Notes: generated from the sequence alone by a model not told the origin. 64,000 bases of DNA from Deferribacteres bacterium (GCA_020633675.1 JACKDE010000002.1:1067469-1131468), one strand, 5' to 3'. Shown: positions 1 through 9,658, counted from the first letter of the stretch. Made by a program: numbers and translations.

Positions 1-1501
1 CAAAGCTGACGCCGGCAAAACGAAGCGATGGAAGTGTGGTTTCCGTGACTGCGCGCAGGGCATCGATTTTGCCTTTGCCCAGCAGCCCGCCATATCCGGG
101 ATTGAGATTGTCGATGCTGGTTGAGGTAACGCGCACTTGTTCGCGCACCTGGTCGGGCGTCCAGTCCGGGTGCAGCGCCTTGACCAGCGCCGCTACGCCC
201 GCCGCATACGGCGTTGAAAAGGACGTGCCTTGCTGGAAGCCATACCGGTTGTCGGCATGCGTGCTCAAAACCGATTCACCGGGCGCATAAACATGTACTT
301 TGGTTCCGTAATTTGAAAAGCTCGATTTGGTACTGGTATTGCTGATCGAACCAACACTCAAAACATGCTGAAGATTTGAGGGCAGGCGCAGAGTATTGTC
401 GTTATTGTCGCCACTGTTGCCTGCTGCAACCACCACCAGGGTGCCATTGGCGTGCGCAAAATCGATCACGTCCTGCAGAAGCGCAGTAAAGGGGAAATCG
501 TCTTCGAAATCGCCGCCCCAACTGACATTCACAATGTCAGCGCCGTTATCGGCAGCATAGACGATACCAGCGTAGCCAAAAGCGATTGATTGGTCAACCG
601 TATCTTCTTCCGCGGCTGCGTTGATCGCCATGAGCTTGGCGTTCCAGCTCGTGCCGGCAATGCCAAGTGCATTGTTGGTAACCGCGCCGGCAATACCGGC
701 TGTGCGCGTGCCGTGGGTGCGATTGACCGTTTGTCCGGCCAGGCCGCGTGGATCGTTCGACTCGTTGGCGAAGTTCCAGCCACGAATATCATCAATAAAG
801 CCGTTGTTGTCATCGTCAATATTGTTGTCTGGAATTTCATCTTCGTTGATCCAGATGTTTGCTTCCAGATCATCGTGATCCCATTCGGTGCCACCATCCA
901 CGATTGCGATGACTACATCGCTGGTGTCCGCTTTCACGATGTCCCAGGCCGCCGGCAGGTTCAGCAAATCAAGCTGCACTTGCTGTTGATTGACCTGTGG
1001 ATCGTTTGGCGTTGCGGTCAATTTGAATCGTATCTGTGGCTCGGCAAATTCGATATTTTCATCCTCCGCAAACGCATCGCAAGCGCTGCCGAGTTGCTCT
1101 GGCTTCGAAATTTTAACATAATAAATCCGGCGCAATTCATCTGCCATTTTTTTGTTGGAATAGCGCAAAAATGGAAATGCTGGCTCGATCGAGTAAGCGT
1201 TGTACTGATCCAGCAGAACATCGACGGAGCTGATGCTGGTACGGCTCGCACCTTTTGCCACAACCGGATTTTCTTTAAATTTGATGAGCAAAACGCCGGG
1301 TGAGATTGCGTTGGGAGCACTGAAAAGCGATGCGGCACGCACCGATGGTGGGGTTTTTGAGCTCGCTTTGCTTTGTTTCGCTTTGGTGCCCACAGAAGCG
1401 CCGGCCATGAGAAACACCGCGCCCAAAATGAGGGCAGCCACTGGAATGGCGATCTGCGGGAGCCGCTTTTTGTTGAGTTGCAAGAAATTCATCCGCGCCA
1501 T
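1..1501 (-). CDS. Secreted subtilisin-like serine protease (S8), C-terminus cut by window edge
   Basis: Reading the minus strand from 1501 gives about 500 residues with no stop before the window edge. An N-terminal hydrophobic segment (about residues 13-35) acts as a signal peptide or anchor, followed by a prodomain-like stretch to about residue 165. The peptidase domain shows the S8 triad: Asp202 in IVDGGTEW, His263 in HGTRTAGIAG and Ser427 in GTSFSTPYAAG, with oxyanion Asn361 in AAGNSGD. The Asp motif is DGG rather than the usual DTG or DSG, and the His motif is HGTR rather than HGTH, but the catalytic residues themselves are kept. The ATG at 1501 is preferred over the ATG at 1507 because the AAAGG at 1511-1514 is better spaced from it. 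The protein is probably exported and degrades extracellular protein. The missing C-terminus may hold a sorting or binding domain. Confidence 0.9.
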   Translation of the reverse strand, partial: MARMNFLQLNKKRLPQIAIPVAALILGAVFLMAGASVGTKAKQSKASSKTPPSVRAASLFSAPNAISPGVLLIKFKENPVVAKGASRTSISSVDVLLDQYNAYSIEPAFPFLRYSNKKMADELRRIYYVKISKPEQLGSACDAFAEDENIEFAEPQIRFKLTATPNDPQVNQQQVQLDLLNLPAAWDIVKADTSDVVIAIVDGGTEWDHDDLEANIWINEDEIPDNNIDDDNNGFIDDIRGWNFANESNDPRGLAGQTVNRTHGTRTAGIAGAVTNNALGIAGTSWNAKLMAINAAAEEDTVDQSIAFGYAGIVYAADNGADIVNVSWGGDFEDDFPFTALLQDVIDFAHANGTLVVVAAGNSGDNNDNTLRLPSNLQHVLSVGSISNTSTKSSFSNYGTKVHVYAPGESVLSTHADNRYGFQQGTSFSTPYAAGVAALVKALHPDWTPDQVREQVRVTSTSIDNLNPGYGGLLGKGKIDALRAVTETTLPSLRFAGVSF

Positions 1502-1714
1502 TTTCATTTCCTTTGAAAAATCGTGCTATTTAGGTGGATTGAAACTGGGTGTTGCATGATGGGAAAACTTTCCGATATGAATCGGGAGATGATAAATAAA
1601 CCTGCGGTACTTCAAAAAGTTCACAGGCAATCACAATGTATCGCACTGCGCCAGCAAAGTCAACGAATAATGCGAGAATTGGCGCGATGGATAGGATTAC
1701 ACTACCTTACAAGC

Positions 1715-2566
1715 TCAGCCGGTTTTTTCCTGAAAATCCTTAAGCATGGCGATTTCCTGCGGCCAGTTTTCAGTGTTCGGTGTTTCGAGAATCAGCGGCA
1801 TGTCGTCAAAGCGGGCATCCTGCATGATCCATGCGAAAGGCTGCGTACCCATATCGCCGTCGCCGATGCTTTCGTGCCGGTCAACCCGGCTGCCGCGCGG
1901 CTTTTTCGAATCGTTGAGATGCAGGCCTTTCAGAAAATCCATGCCGACGATCCGGTCAAAAGTCTCAAATGTTTCGGAAAAGCCAGGCTGGCTGCACAAA
2001 TCATAGCCGCTGGCATGGGCATGGCAGGTGTCGACGCAGACACCGATCCGGCTTTTGTCTTCAACATGGCTGATGATTTCTGCAAGGTGTTCGAATAGGA
2101 ATCCGACATTGCTGCCTTGTCCGGCCGTGTTTTCGATGACTGCTGTCACCCCATTTGTCTTGTCGAGAACCATGTTGATCGATTCGGCGATGGTGCGCAA
2201 ACAGGTGGCAAGGTCGATTTTGTTGAGATGACTGCCGGGATGGAAATTAAGTAGCTGCAAACCGAGCTGCTCGCATCGCTGCATTTCATCCAAAAAGGCC
2301 GTGCGCGATTTCTGCAATCCTTCCGCCTCCGGGTGGCCAAGGTTGATGAGATAGCTGTCATGCGGTAAAATGTATCGAGGTGAATAATTCAGCTTTTCAC
2401 AATTCTCCTGAAAGGCATCGATACTTGAAGTGGTTAACGGCCTGGCCTGCCATTGGCGCTGATTTTTGGTGAAAAGCGCAAACGCCGTCGCGCCGATTGC
2501 ATGGGCATTTTGCGGCGCATTCTCTACACCGCCACTGGTACTGACGTGCGCACCGATATATTTCAT
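1715..2566 (-). CDS. nfo: Endonuclease IV (AP endonuclease)
   Basis: This 283-residue protein has the full length of the Nfo/EndoIV family. It starts with the typical KYIGAHVSTSGG and contains the metal-binding stretches HDSYLINLGHP, FHPGSHL, IENTAGQG, GVCVDTCHAHASGYD and HLNDSKKPRGSRVDRHESIGDG expected of the trinuclear zinc site. The enzyme cleaves the phosphodiester bond 5' of abasic sites in base-excision repair, in the cytoplasm. Its start codon overlaps the stop of the upstream gene (ATGA at 2563-2566), so the two are translationally coupled. A tag gene for 3-methyladenine glycosylase, which generates abasic sites, lies 9 kb away. Confidence 0.97.
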   Translation of the reverse strand: MKYIGAHVSTSGGVENAPQNAHAIGATAFALFTKNQRQWQARPLTTSSIDAFQENCEKLNYSPRYILPHDSYLINLGHPEAEGLQKSRTAFLDEMQRCEQLGLQLLNFHPGSHLNKIDLATCLRTIAESINMVLDKTNGVTAVIENTAGQGSNVGFLFEHLAEIISHVEDKSRIGVCVDTCHAHASGYDLCSQPGFSETFETFDRIVGMDFLKGLHLNDSKKPRGSRVDRHESIGDGDMGTQPFAWIMQDARFDDMPLILETPNTENWPQEIAMLKDFQEKTG

Positions 2567-3069
2567 TGTTGCTTGTCCTCCACAATTTTTTTGAAGGGAA
2601 AAGAGATCGTTCTGGTCATACCATTGTCGTCACCGGAAATGGTGACCGTCATTTCGTTTATTGCCTTGTGCACATAGCTGATTTTCTGCGGGAAATCATG
2701 GCTGGCGTTCTCAAAAACAACACTATCCTTCGTGAAAGAAGTCAGTTTGAACGGGATCGGAAAGGCGTTTTCCGGGACTTTGGCGAGATAGTAGATATCG
2801 CTGCCCATCTCGGCGAGCAGCAACGATTCGCTGAAGACCGTATCCTGTGTGGCTTTGGCAATGCGAACGCTAATGCCTTCGAAGGTGTGCTCGCTCAGCC
2901 GCTGCCAGCTTTCGATTGTGGTGGATTTCGCATTGTCGCGCAGCCACGACCCGACCAGCCAATCGAGCTGCGACAGAGATGGTTGATTTTGACTGTACAA
3001 AAAAGAAACAGGCAGGCAGAGAAGTGCCAGCCAAAAAGTCAAACACAAATGACGAGAGGGTATTTTCAT
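2563..3069 (-). CDS. Secreted DUF6265-like protein
   Basis: The 168-residue product has a signal peptide (MKIPSRHLCLTFWLALLCLPVSFLYS) and then a lipocalin-like beta-rich domain. It contains LDWLVGSWLRD near the N-terminus and ENASHDFPQKISY near the C-terminus, which match my memory of DUF6265 proteins. The ATG at 3069 is chosen because it opens directly on the signal peptide; an upstream in-frame start at 3228 would add 53 residues that do not look like protein. Its function is unknown. The stop overlaps the nfo start by four bases, so it is the first gene of a two-gene operon with nfo, although no functional link is evident. Confidence 0.75.
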   Translation of the reverse strand: MKIPSRHLCLTFWLALLCLPVSFLYSQNQPSLSQLDWLVGSWLRDNAKSTTIESWQRLSEHTFEGISVRIAKATQDTVFSESLLLAEMGSDIYYLAKVPENAFPIPFKLTSFTKDSVVFENASHDFPQKISYVHKAINEMTVTISGDDNGMTRTISFPFKKIVEDKQQ

Positions 3070-3188
3070 TTTTTCAAATGCCTGGTTAAAGCTGAATTTC
3101 GGACTAAAACGATTGCAAGTCAGGGCATATTTTATGTAAAAAGAGTACGAAAGAAGTGTAGGAGAAGCAAGCGAAAGGGCACAATCGT

Positions 3189-4097
3189 TTGAAGCAACAG
3201 CACAAAAAAATTGCCGATTTTGGACCACTCACTGCCAGGGAAAGTGCCCTGCACGATGCCTTGCAAAAGGATATCTGCACACTTGCGAAAGACATCGGTG
3301 AGCGCAATTTGTTCAAGTATGAAAAATTGTGCGATTGTGCTGACTTTATCGAACAGGCATTGCGACAAGCAGGACTTGCGCCGCAGCGACAGCGATATGA
3401 TATCGACCACAAGCCTTGCTATAATATCGAAGCGAGCGTGGCTGGAAGCGAACATCCTGAGCAGATTGTGGTGGTCGGTGCGCATTACGACACGGTGATC
3501 GACTGCCCGGGAGCCAATGACAACGGTACCGGCGTCGCCGCGATGCTGGCGCTGGCGCGCGCGTTTGCAGACCAGCCGGTTGCAAGCTCGCTGCGCTTTG
3601 TGGCATTCGTCAACGAAGAGCCGCCCTATTTTCAAACGCCGCAAATGGGCAGCTATGTGTATGCTGAAAAATGCCGAAAAGCGCAGGAAAATATTGTGGC
3701 GATGATCAGCCTGGAAACCATTGGCTGCTATTCGGATGCCCCCAAAAGTCAGGATTACCCATTTCCGCTGGGAAGCTTTTTCCCGCCGATCGGCAATTTC
3801 ATCGCGATGGTCGCCAATCGTCGCTCTGCCGACATGCTCAAAAAATTCACAGCTGCTTTTCGTCGCTATTCCGATTTTCCGGTGGTGGATGGCGCTTTCC
3901 CGAGCGCCATTCCCGGCATCGGCTGGTCCGATCAGTGGGGATTTTGGCAACACGATTACCCCGGCATGATGATCACAGACACCGCACCGTTTCGCTATCC
4001 GCATTACCACACCCCACAAGACACAGCCGAAAAAATTCATTACGACCATTTTGCACGGCTCGTTGCCGGACTGGAAACGGCGCTGGCGGATTTTTGA
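3189..4097 (+). CDS. M28-family zinc aminopeptidase-like protein
   Basis: This 302-residue protein has the M28 metal-ligand series: His99 in GAHYDTV, Asp111 in GANDNGTG, the Glu143-Glu144 pair in VNEEPP, a Glu in SLETIG at the fourth position and His in HYHTPQDT near the C-terminus. These are the five ligands and the catalytic Glu of the glutaminyl-cyclase/aminopeptidase fold. No signal peptide is seen, so it is probably cytoplasmic, unlike many M28 enzymes. It starts with TTG, placed by a GAAAGGG about nine bases upstream. It diverges from the DUF6265 gene at 3069, and the 119 bases between them must hold both promoters. Confidence 0.85.
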   Translation: MKQQHKKIADFGPLTARESALHDALQKDICTLAKDIGERNLFKYEKLCDCADFIEQALRQAGLAPQRQRYDIDHKPCYNIEASVAGSEHPEQIVVVGAHYDTVIDCPGANDNGTGVAAMLALARAFADQPVASSLRFVAFVNEEPPYFQTPQMGSYVYAEKCRKAQENIVAMISLETIGCYSDAPKSQDYPFPLGSFFPPIGNFIAMVANRRSADMLKKFTAAFRRYSDFPVVDGAFPSAIPGIGWSDQWGFWQHDYPGMMITDTAPFRYPHYHTPQDTAEKIHYDHFARLVAGLETALADF

Positions 4098-4105
4098 AGC
4101 AAGAA

Positions 4106-4129
4106 CATGGCACGGCATGCCCCTGCACA
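4106..4129. repeat. Degenerate half copy of the 34-bp palindrome at 10170-10203
   Basis: The 24 bases match 10180-10203 at 20 of 24 positions, sharing CATGGC and CATGCCCCT. The other arm of the palindrome is absent here. It sits between the M28 stop and the HAD gene start. Confidence 0.5.
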
Positions 4130-4152
4130 CAGCATGAAAATGAGGAGACACG

Positions 4153-4857
4153 GTGCTCAAATTTTCACAATTTAAAGTCCTGACCTTCGACTGCTACGGC
4201 ACGCTGATCGACTGGGAACAGGGCATCGTACAGGCGTTGCGACCACTTTTGCAGAAATACGGAGTCGTGCTGCCTGATGATAAAATTCTCGAACACTATG
4301 CGATGTTCGAGTCGCAGGCAGAAAAAGGCGAGTTTCGCAGCTATCGCGAGATTCTGCAAGTTGTGCTCGGTAAGTTTGGTGATGCGTTGGATTTCGCTCC
4401 CACAAACCAAGAACTGGCTGCGTTCCCGGATTCGATTCAAAAGTGGCCACCATTTCCGGATACTGTAGCCGCGCTGCAAAAACTGGCGCAAAATTATAGG
4501 CTTGCCATCATTTCCAATATCGATGATGATTTGTTTGCGCACTCGGCCGAGCAACTCGGAGTCCGTTTCGATTGGGTGGTCACTGCGCAGCAAGTGGGTG
4601 CGTACAAACCGTCGCTGCAGAATTTTGAATACGCCTTCAAGAAAATCGCGATGCCCAAAAAGCAGATTTTGCACGTCGCACAAAGCCTTTATCACGACCA
4701 CGTGCCAGCCAAAAAACTGGGTCTGAACAGCGTGTGGGTGAATCGCCGGCAGGGTCACAAGGGAAGTGGCGCCACTCCACCAGCCGAAGCAACGCCCGAT
4801 TTGGAAGTGCCGGACATGCGTACCCTGGTTGAATTGATCGAAAAGGCAAACGCTTAG
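4153..4857 (+). CDS. HAD-superfamily hydrolase, haloacid dehalogenase type II-like
   Basis: This 234-residue protein carries the HAD motifs in order: motif I DCYGTL with the nucleophile Asp near residue 11, motif II ISN, motif III Lys in GAYKPS, and motif IV in LHVAQSLYHDH. Motif I followed by IDWE, and the HVAQSLYHD element, resemble (S)-2-haloacid dehalogenases and related HAD-IA phosphatases. The substrate cannot be told from sequence. It has a GTG start with GAGGAG seven bases upstream. It follows the M28 gene by 55 bases on the same strand and may be co-transcribed with it. Confidence 0.85.
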   Translation: MLKFSQFKVLTFDCYGTLIDWEQGIVQALRPLLQKYGVVLPDDKILEHYAMFESQAEKGEFRSYREILQVVLGKFGDALDFAPTNQELAAFPDSIQKWPPFPDTVAALQKLAQNYRLAIISNIDDDLFAHSAEQLGVRFDWVVTAQQVGAYKPSLQNFEYAFKKIAMPKKQILHVAQSLYHDHVPAKKLGLNSVWVNRRQGHKGSGATPPAEATPDLEVPDMRTLVELIEKANA

Positions 4858-4945
4858 TTGAGCAAATCAGACGGATTTCGGTTGCGTTTTGGTGATCACA
4901 CCGTTACTTTCATCGCATCCGTTCAGCAAACATCAGGAGACACTC

Positions 4946-7630
4946 ATGCCATTTGTGCAAGTTCGCTTATCGTTTTTTAAATATGCGTTTTTTCCCGTTA
5001 TAGTTTTCCTGCTGTACAGCACAGCCTCAGCTCAGGTGCCGCACCCGAAGGACGTCTACGGCTTCACGCCGGGCGATGATTACAAGCTCGCGACCTACAA
5101 CATGATGCTCGATTATTATCGCCAGCTCGATGCCGCCAGCGAGCGCGTGCAAATGCGCGAAATCGGCACATCGGTGCTCGGCAAGCCGCTCCTGCTGCTC
5201 ACGATTTCCAGCGAAGAGAACCTGCAGCAACTCGACAAATGGCGTGACATGTCTGAGAAAATGGCGCGTGCCCGCATCGATGAAATGGAAGCACAGCAAA
5301 TCGCCCACGACGGCAAAGCCATTGTTTGGATCGACGGCGGATTGCATGCCACCGAAGTCGCCCATGCGCAAATGACCAGCCTGCTGGCCTATCGTGTCGC
5401 TACGGAAGAGACGGCGGAAATGCAGCACATCCGCGAAAAGACCATCCTGCTGCTGATGCCGGTAATGAATCCCGACGGACTGGATATCGTGGCGAACTGG
5501 TACAAGAAAAACCTCGGCACCGCTTTCGAGACCACCCGCCCGCCGGTGCTCTACCACCATTTTGTCGGCCACGACAATAATCGCGACTGGTTTATGAACA
5601 ATATGCCGGAATCGTTCGCGGTCACCAACGTGCTCTATAACGAATGGTACCCGCAAATCGTCTACAACCATCATCAAAGCAGCCCAACCTGGACCCGCAT
5701 TTTCCTGCCACCTTTTGCGGACCCGGTCAATCCAAACATCCATCCGGGAGTGACCACGGGCGTTAACTTGGTGGGCAGTGCCATGGCGAATCGCTTTGCC
5801 ATGAAAAAGATGCCAGGTGTGGTTTCAAACATGATTTTCAGCATGTGGTGGAATGGCGGTATGCGCACAGTGCCTTATTATCACAACATGATCGGCATTC
5901 TCACCGAAACCGCGCACGCCACACCCTCGCCGCGTTTTTACGATCCCGATTCGATGCCTAAAATGATCGGCAGCCGGCGCGCAGGCGGCATGATGACCAA
6001 CGGTTCGAATATTTTCTATCCGTATCCATGGGAAGGTGGCGAATCCCGCTTTCGCGACCCGGTGCGCTACATGCTAACCGGCTCGATGGCTGTGCTCAAA
6101 GTTGCTGCTGATTTGCGAGAACAATTTTTGCTGAATATTTACCGAATGGGACGCGACGCCATCGCCAAAGGCGATACGGACAAGCCCTATGCATATGTGA
6201 TTCCGCGCGAGCAATGGAACCGTGGGGAAGATGTCAATCTGGTCAATATTCTACAAGTCGGCGGTGTCGAAATTCACCGCGCCAGTTCGGATTTTCAGAC
6301 CGGTGGCAAGAAATATCCGGTCGGCTCATTCATCATCTACGCTGCGCAAGCGTTCCGCCCTTATGCGGTGGATTTGCTCGAGAGGCAAGTCTATCCCGAA
6401 CGCCGAAATGCCAGCGGCCAGCCCGATCCACCCTACGATATCGCCGGCTGGACTTTGCCGATGCAGATGGGTGTGCAGGTGGATTTGATCTCGGAAAAGT
6501 TTGACGCCAAAACCGAACCGATCATTGGGCAAGTCATGCCCATAGCGGGTGAAGTATCCGGCAAAAGGAGCTACGGCTATCTGCTGTCACACCGATCGAA
6601 TTACAGCGCCAGGGCGGTCAATGAGCTGCTCGCTGCCGGTGACGAGGTATATTGGCTTGCCGAAGCCACCCGCGCCGATGGCCACAATTTTGAAGCGGGC
6701 ACTATTTTGATCAAATCGAGCGGCGATGCAACCAAAGAGCGCGTGGAAAAACTGGCGCAGCAACTTGGATTGGATTTTACCAGTGTCGATAAAATGCCGA
6801 ATGGGCAGCACCATCAGCTCAAATTGCCAAGAATCGGACTTTACAAGTCCTGGGTGGCCAATATGGATGAAGGCTGGACGCGCTGGCTACTGCGCGATTA
6901 TGCCTTCCCGCTCGACACCCTGCACGACGCCGACATCCGTAAAGCGGATTTGTCGCAATATCACGCCATCGTGCTACCGGATCAAAGCGCCAGCCGCATG
7001 CTAAACGGCCATGAGCCGGGGACGATGCCAGCGGAATTTACCGGCGGCCTCGGACTCGAAGGCACGCTGGCCTTGAAACGATACGCAGAACAGGGTGGCT
7101 TGCTGGTTGCCCTCGATAGCGCCAGCGATTTTCTGATCGAACAATTCGGCCTGCCAGTACGGAATGCAGTGGAAAATGTCCCATCGAGCCGGTTTTTCAT
7201 TCCGGGTTCGCTGATTCGACTCGAGGTTGAAACCGGTCATCCATTGGCATATGGCATGCCGCAAGAAGCCGCCGCCAATTTTGTCCGCAGCCGCGCCTTC
7301 AGCATCGTACGCATGGATGCGATGGGTGAGGGCGGCAAAGAAAAGCTGCCGGAGCTGCCTGCTCCGCCGGTCGAAGTGGTGGCGCGCTATGCCAAAAAAG
7401 ATATTCTGATGAGCGGATGGGCGCTGGGCGAGAAACGCAATCTGGCTGGCAGAGCCGCGATGGTGCGGGTGCCGGTCGGCAAAGGCAGCGCGGTGCTGAT
7501 CGGCTTCCGGCCGCAGTTCCGTGGCCAGCCGCGCGGGACGTACAAGCTGTTGTTCAATGCCCTGCATGCCGCCACGCTGGATGTGATGCCGGTATTTGAA
7601 AAACCAGCGACAAATATCGGAACGGAATGA
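4946..7630 (+). CDS. Secreted M14-family zinc carboxypeptidase, large
   Basis: The 894-residue product has a signal peptide ending near STASAQ (residue 30). The M14 domain follows: zinc ligands His134 and Glu137 in GGLHATEV, the substrate-binding GHDNNRDW, a later His in YNHHQSSP and the catalytic Glu in GILTETAH. About 500 further residues include a class I glutamine amidotransferase-like beta/alpha region typical of these large secreted M14 proteins. The ATG at 4946 is chosen because CAGGAGACACTC precedes it and the signal peptide begins there. It probably degrades peptides outside the cytoplasm. A paralogue of similar size lies at 48873-51722 on the other strand. Confidence 0.9.
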   Translation: MPFVQVRLSFFKYAFFPVIVFLLYSTASAQVPHPKDVYGFTPGDDYKLATYNMMLDYYRQLDAASERVQMREIGTSVLGKPLLLLTISSEENLQQLDKWRDMSEKMARARIDEMEAQQIAHDGKAIVWIDGGLHATEVAHAQMTSLLAYRVATEETAEMQHIREKTILLLMPVMNPDGLDIVANWYKKNLGTAFETTRPPVLYHHFVGHDNNRDWFMNNMPESFAVTNVLYNEWYPQIVYNHHQSSPTWTRIFLPPFADPVNPNIHPGVTTGVNLVGSAMANRFAMKKMPGVVSNMIFSMWWNGGMRTVPYYHNMIGILTETAHATPSPRFYDPDSMPKMIGSRRAGGMMTNGSNIFYPYPWEGGESRFRDPVRYMLTGSMAVLKVAADLREQFLLNIYRMGRDAIAKGDTDKPYAYVIPREQWNRGEDVNLVNILQVGGVEIHRASSDFQTGGKKYPVGSFIIYAAQAFRPYAVDLLERQVYPERRNASGQPDPPYDIAGWTLPMQMGVQVDLISEKFDAKTEPIIGQVMPIAGEVSGKRSYGYLLSHRSNYSARAVNELLAAGDEVYWLAEATRADGHNFEAGTILIKSSGDATKERVEKLAQQLGLDFTSVDKMPNGQHHQLKLPRIGLYKSWVANMDEGWTRWLLRDYAFPLDTLHDADIRKADLSQYHAIVLPDQSASRMLNGHEPGTMPAEFTGGLGLEGTLALKRYAEQGGLLVALDSASDFLIEQFGLPVRNAVENVPSSRFFIPGSLIRLEVETGHPLAYGMPQEAAANFVRSRAFSIVRMDAMGEGGKEKLPELPAPPVEVVARYAKKDILMSGWALGEKRNLAGRAAMVRVPVGKGSAVLIGFRPQFRGQPRGTYKLLFNALHAATLDVMPVFEKPATNIGTE

Positions 7631-7671
7631 GAACGTAGATTTTTTTGATTTGTTTTTTTAGCGAGGTGAAA

Positions 7672-8286
7672 TTGAAAATTGAATTTTCAGAAAGAGCTAC
7701 AAGGTGTTGCTCTGGAGCGTGTAAGCTGATCTTGTTATCGGCGTTTGTGACCCTACTCTTCGCTTGCAACCAGCAGACCGAGCAACCCAGCGTTTCGAAC
7801 ATCGAAGCGTTTGATCCGGTGAAGCTGGAGCAAAAGACCGTCATCGTTGAGCCCGATGGCGGCAAGACCTGGAATATCTTCAGCTTGCAGATCGTCGGCA
7901 AAATCATGAGCGAGCAGACCGATGGCGCATACTCGGTGGTGCTGAGCACAACGCCACCCAATGGCGGGCCGCCGCTGCACGTCCATGACCGCGAAGACGA
8001 AGTGTTTTACGTGCTGGAAGGCACCTACGAATTTACCTACGGCCAGCAAAAGAAGGTCGTGGGCAAAGGTGCATTGGTACATTTGCCGCGCAAGCTGCCG
8101 CACGGCTTCCGCAATGTCGGCGACACGCCGGGTTTGCTGCTGAATACCATCACACCCGGAGGCTTCGAGCAGTTTTTTGAAGAAATCGACCAACTACCGA
8201 AAAATCAGCCACTCGATCGCCAAAAAGTACAGGAAATCGCCAGCACGTATGGACTGAAGTTTTTGCCTGCTGACGGTGGCAAATAG
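7672..8286 (+). CDS. Cupin-domain lipoprotein
   Basis: An N-terminal hydrophobic stretch ends in the lipobox LLFAC, so the protein is probably a lipoprotein. A single cupin domain follows. Motif 1 is GGPPLHVHDREDEVFYVLEGTYEF, which supplies two His and a Glu; motif 2 is HLPRKLPHGFRNVGD, which supplies the third His. These are metal ligands of the cupin barrel. The substrate is unknown. The TTG at 7672 fits best, with GAGGTGA five bases upstream; a GTG at 7666 is the alternative. It lies 41 bases after the M14 gene and may be co-transcribed. Confidence 0.82.
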   Translation: MKIEFSERATRCCSGACKLILLSAFVTLLFACNQQTEQPSVSNIEAFDPVKLEQKTVIVEPDGGKTWNIFSLQIVGKIMSEQTDGAYSVVLSTTPPNGGPPLHVHDREDEVFYVLEGTYEFTYGQQKKVVGKGALVHLPRKLPHGFRNVGDTPGLLLNTITPGGFEQFFEEIDQLPKNQPLDRQKVQEIASTYGLKFLPADGGK

Positions 8287-8380
8287 ATTTTGTTTGCTGA
8301 ATTTCCAAGGCTGAACAATGAACCGCTGCGAAGTATTTTTTTTAAAAATCTTGTCTGAAAACTATTAACAGGAGTGTGCC

Positions 8381-8611
8381 ATGTTGATCATTTCCATCAT
8401 TATCATTCTGTTTGGCCTGGTCGGAACAGGCCTGTCCATTTACTTGCGTTTAACAGTTGTATCGCCGTTTTTGCAAACTGAAGATGGCAAAAATGTCGAT
8501 ACCAAAGCGCTGACATTGCAGGGTATTCTCAACACAGTATTTGTCTATTTTGCTATTTTGCACGTCATTATCGCCCTGATAGGCGTGAATTTTTTGCTGC
8601 AAGTGCTTTAA
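8381..8611 (+). CDS. Small two-helix membrane protein
   Basis: The product is 76 residues with two clear hydrophobic helices (about residues 2-24 and 50-74) joined by a short polar loop containing EDGKNVD. A good ribosome-binding site (ACAGGAG) lies seven bases before the ATG. I do not recognise the family, and no catalytic residues are apparent. It stands alone between the cupin gene and the CsgG-domain gene. Confidence 0.7.
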   Translation: MLIISIIIILFGLVGTGLSIYLRLTVVSPFLQTEDGKNVDTKALTLQGILNTVFVYFAILHVIIALIGVNFLLQVL

Positions 8612-8635
8612 GTGGCATCTACCTGTTAAAATAAA

Positions 8636-8676
8636 TTACCACATTTTTGCATTGCCTTTTTTGTTGGATGTGGTAA
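8636..8676. promoter_or_regulatory. Perfect 9-bp inverted repeat with 23-nt loop upstream of the CsgG-domain gene
   Basis: TTACCACAT (8636-8644) is repeated inverted as ATGTGGTAA (8668-8676). It lies 64 bases before the ATG at 8741. It could be an operator or a leader hairpin of the gene downstream. The loop contains a run of T, so a weak terminator for the small membrane protein gene is also possible. Confidence 0.3.
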
Positions 8677-8740
8677 GTTTATCGGTGTTGAAGCAATTGT
8701 GGGGCGCAAGCCTGAGAAGCGACACTTTTAGGAGGAAATT

Positions 8741-9652
8741 ATGCAGAATTTTGGCCGAATGAACCGGAAAACCTGGCTGGCAACCTTCATTGTGATGCTG
8801 CCTTGCCTGCTGCTGGGCAGAGAAAAGCCGCGTGTCGCGGTAGCAGAATTCTCTGTAAAAGCACCGCGTGCCAGCTACAAACTCGGCACGGCGATGAGTG
8901 ATATTCTCATCCACGCGTTGGTGCAGTCCGGCAGATATCGCGTGCTCGAGCGCAGCGTGCTTGACAAAGTTCGCCAAGAGCAAAATCTGACCTTGTCCGG
9001 CGAAGTCGATGCCGCAACTGGCGCAAAATTCGGCAAGTTGGCAGGTGCGGAATTTCTGATCGTCGGGACAGTTTCACGATTTGAAGAGAAAACCAAGGGC
9101 GGTGGCATCGGTGGTGTGCTCAGTCGCAAGGTGGCTGGTGGCGCAGCTCTTTACGAGTCAGAGGTCGCGGTTATTGTGCGCGTCATCAATTCGACCAGCG
9201 GAGAAATTTTGCTTTCGGAAGAGATTTCGAAAAAAGGCCGGGCTGTTGGAGTTGGCGCATACACCTCTGTCCTCGGCGCGCCGATTGCCGGTGGGCTTTT
9301 TAAAAGCGCATCGATGCAAAAGGCTATCGAAAGTGCAATCGATGATGCGGTCAAAAAAATCGGCGAACGAATTCCGAGTGAAGGCGGTGGCAGCAGCGAT
9401 TTGTCTGAAATTACGCTGTCGGTCGCAGGCATCAATTTTGGCACCTTGCGCAAAATGACGGATATGCTGACCGGTCTGGATGGCGTCGAAGACGTGCAGA
9501 AAAGTCTGAGCGATGGTGTGGCAAGCATCACGGTGCAATATAAAGGCACTGCTGAAGAACTGGCAGACGCGCTTTACGCAAAAAAGTCCGGTGATATGGA
9601 TTTTGAGATCACCGGCTTGTCGGATAGCAAAATTGACATGAAAATGAAGTAG
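8741..9652 (+). CDS. CsgG-domain envelope protein with C-terminal flagellar-assembly-T-like domain
   Basis: The 303-residue protein has an N-terminal export signal (about residues 9-27). The CsgG-like region includes VAVAEFSVK, LGTAMSDILIHALVQSGRYRVLERSVLDKV and AEFLIVGTVSRFEE, the conserved core of periplasmic and outer-membrane CsgG/FlgT-type proteins. The last 80 residues form a separate alpha/beta unit (LSDGVASITVQYKGTAEELADALYAKK). In curli systems CsgG is the outer-membrane secretion channel, but no csgA or csgB is nearby and the lipobox is not convincing, so a general envelope role is more cautious. AGGAGG precedes the ATG by five bases. Confidence 0.78.
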   Translation: MQNFGRMNRKTWLATFIVMLPCLLLGREKPRVAVAEFSVKAPRASYKLGTAMSDILIHALVQSGRYRVLERSVLDKVRQEQNLTLSGEVDAATGAKFGKLAGAEFLIVGTVSRFEEKTKGGGIGGVLSRKVAGGAALYESEVAVIVRVINSTSGEILLSEEISKKGRAVGVGAYTSVLGAPIAGGLFKSASMQKAIESAIDDAVKKIGERIPSEGGGSSDLSEITLSVAGINFGTLRKMTDMLTGLDGVEDVQKSLSDGVASITVQYKGTAEELADALYAKKSGDMDFEITGLSDSKIDMKMK

Positions 9653-9658
9653 CCGGGA

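Noticed and set aside
8741..9652. Curli secretion system
   Set aside because: Only a CsgG-like domain is present; no curlin, CsgE or CsgF gene is nearby.
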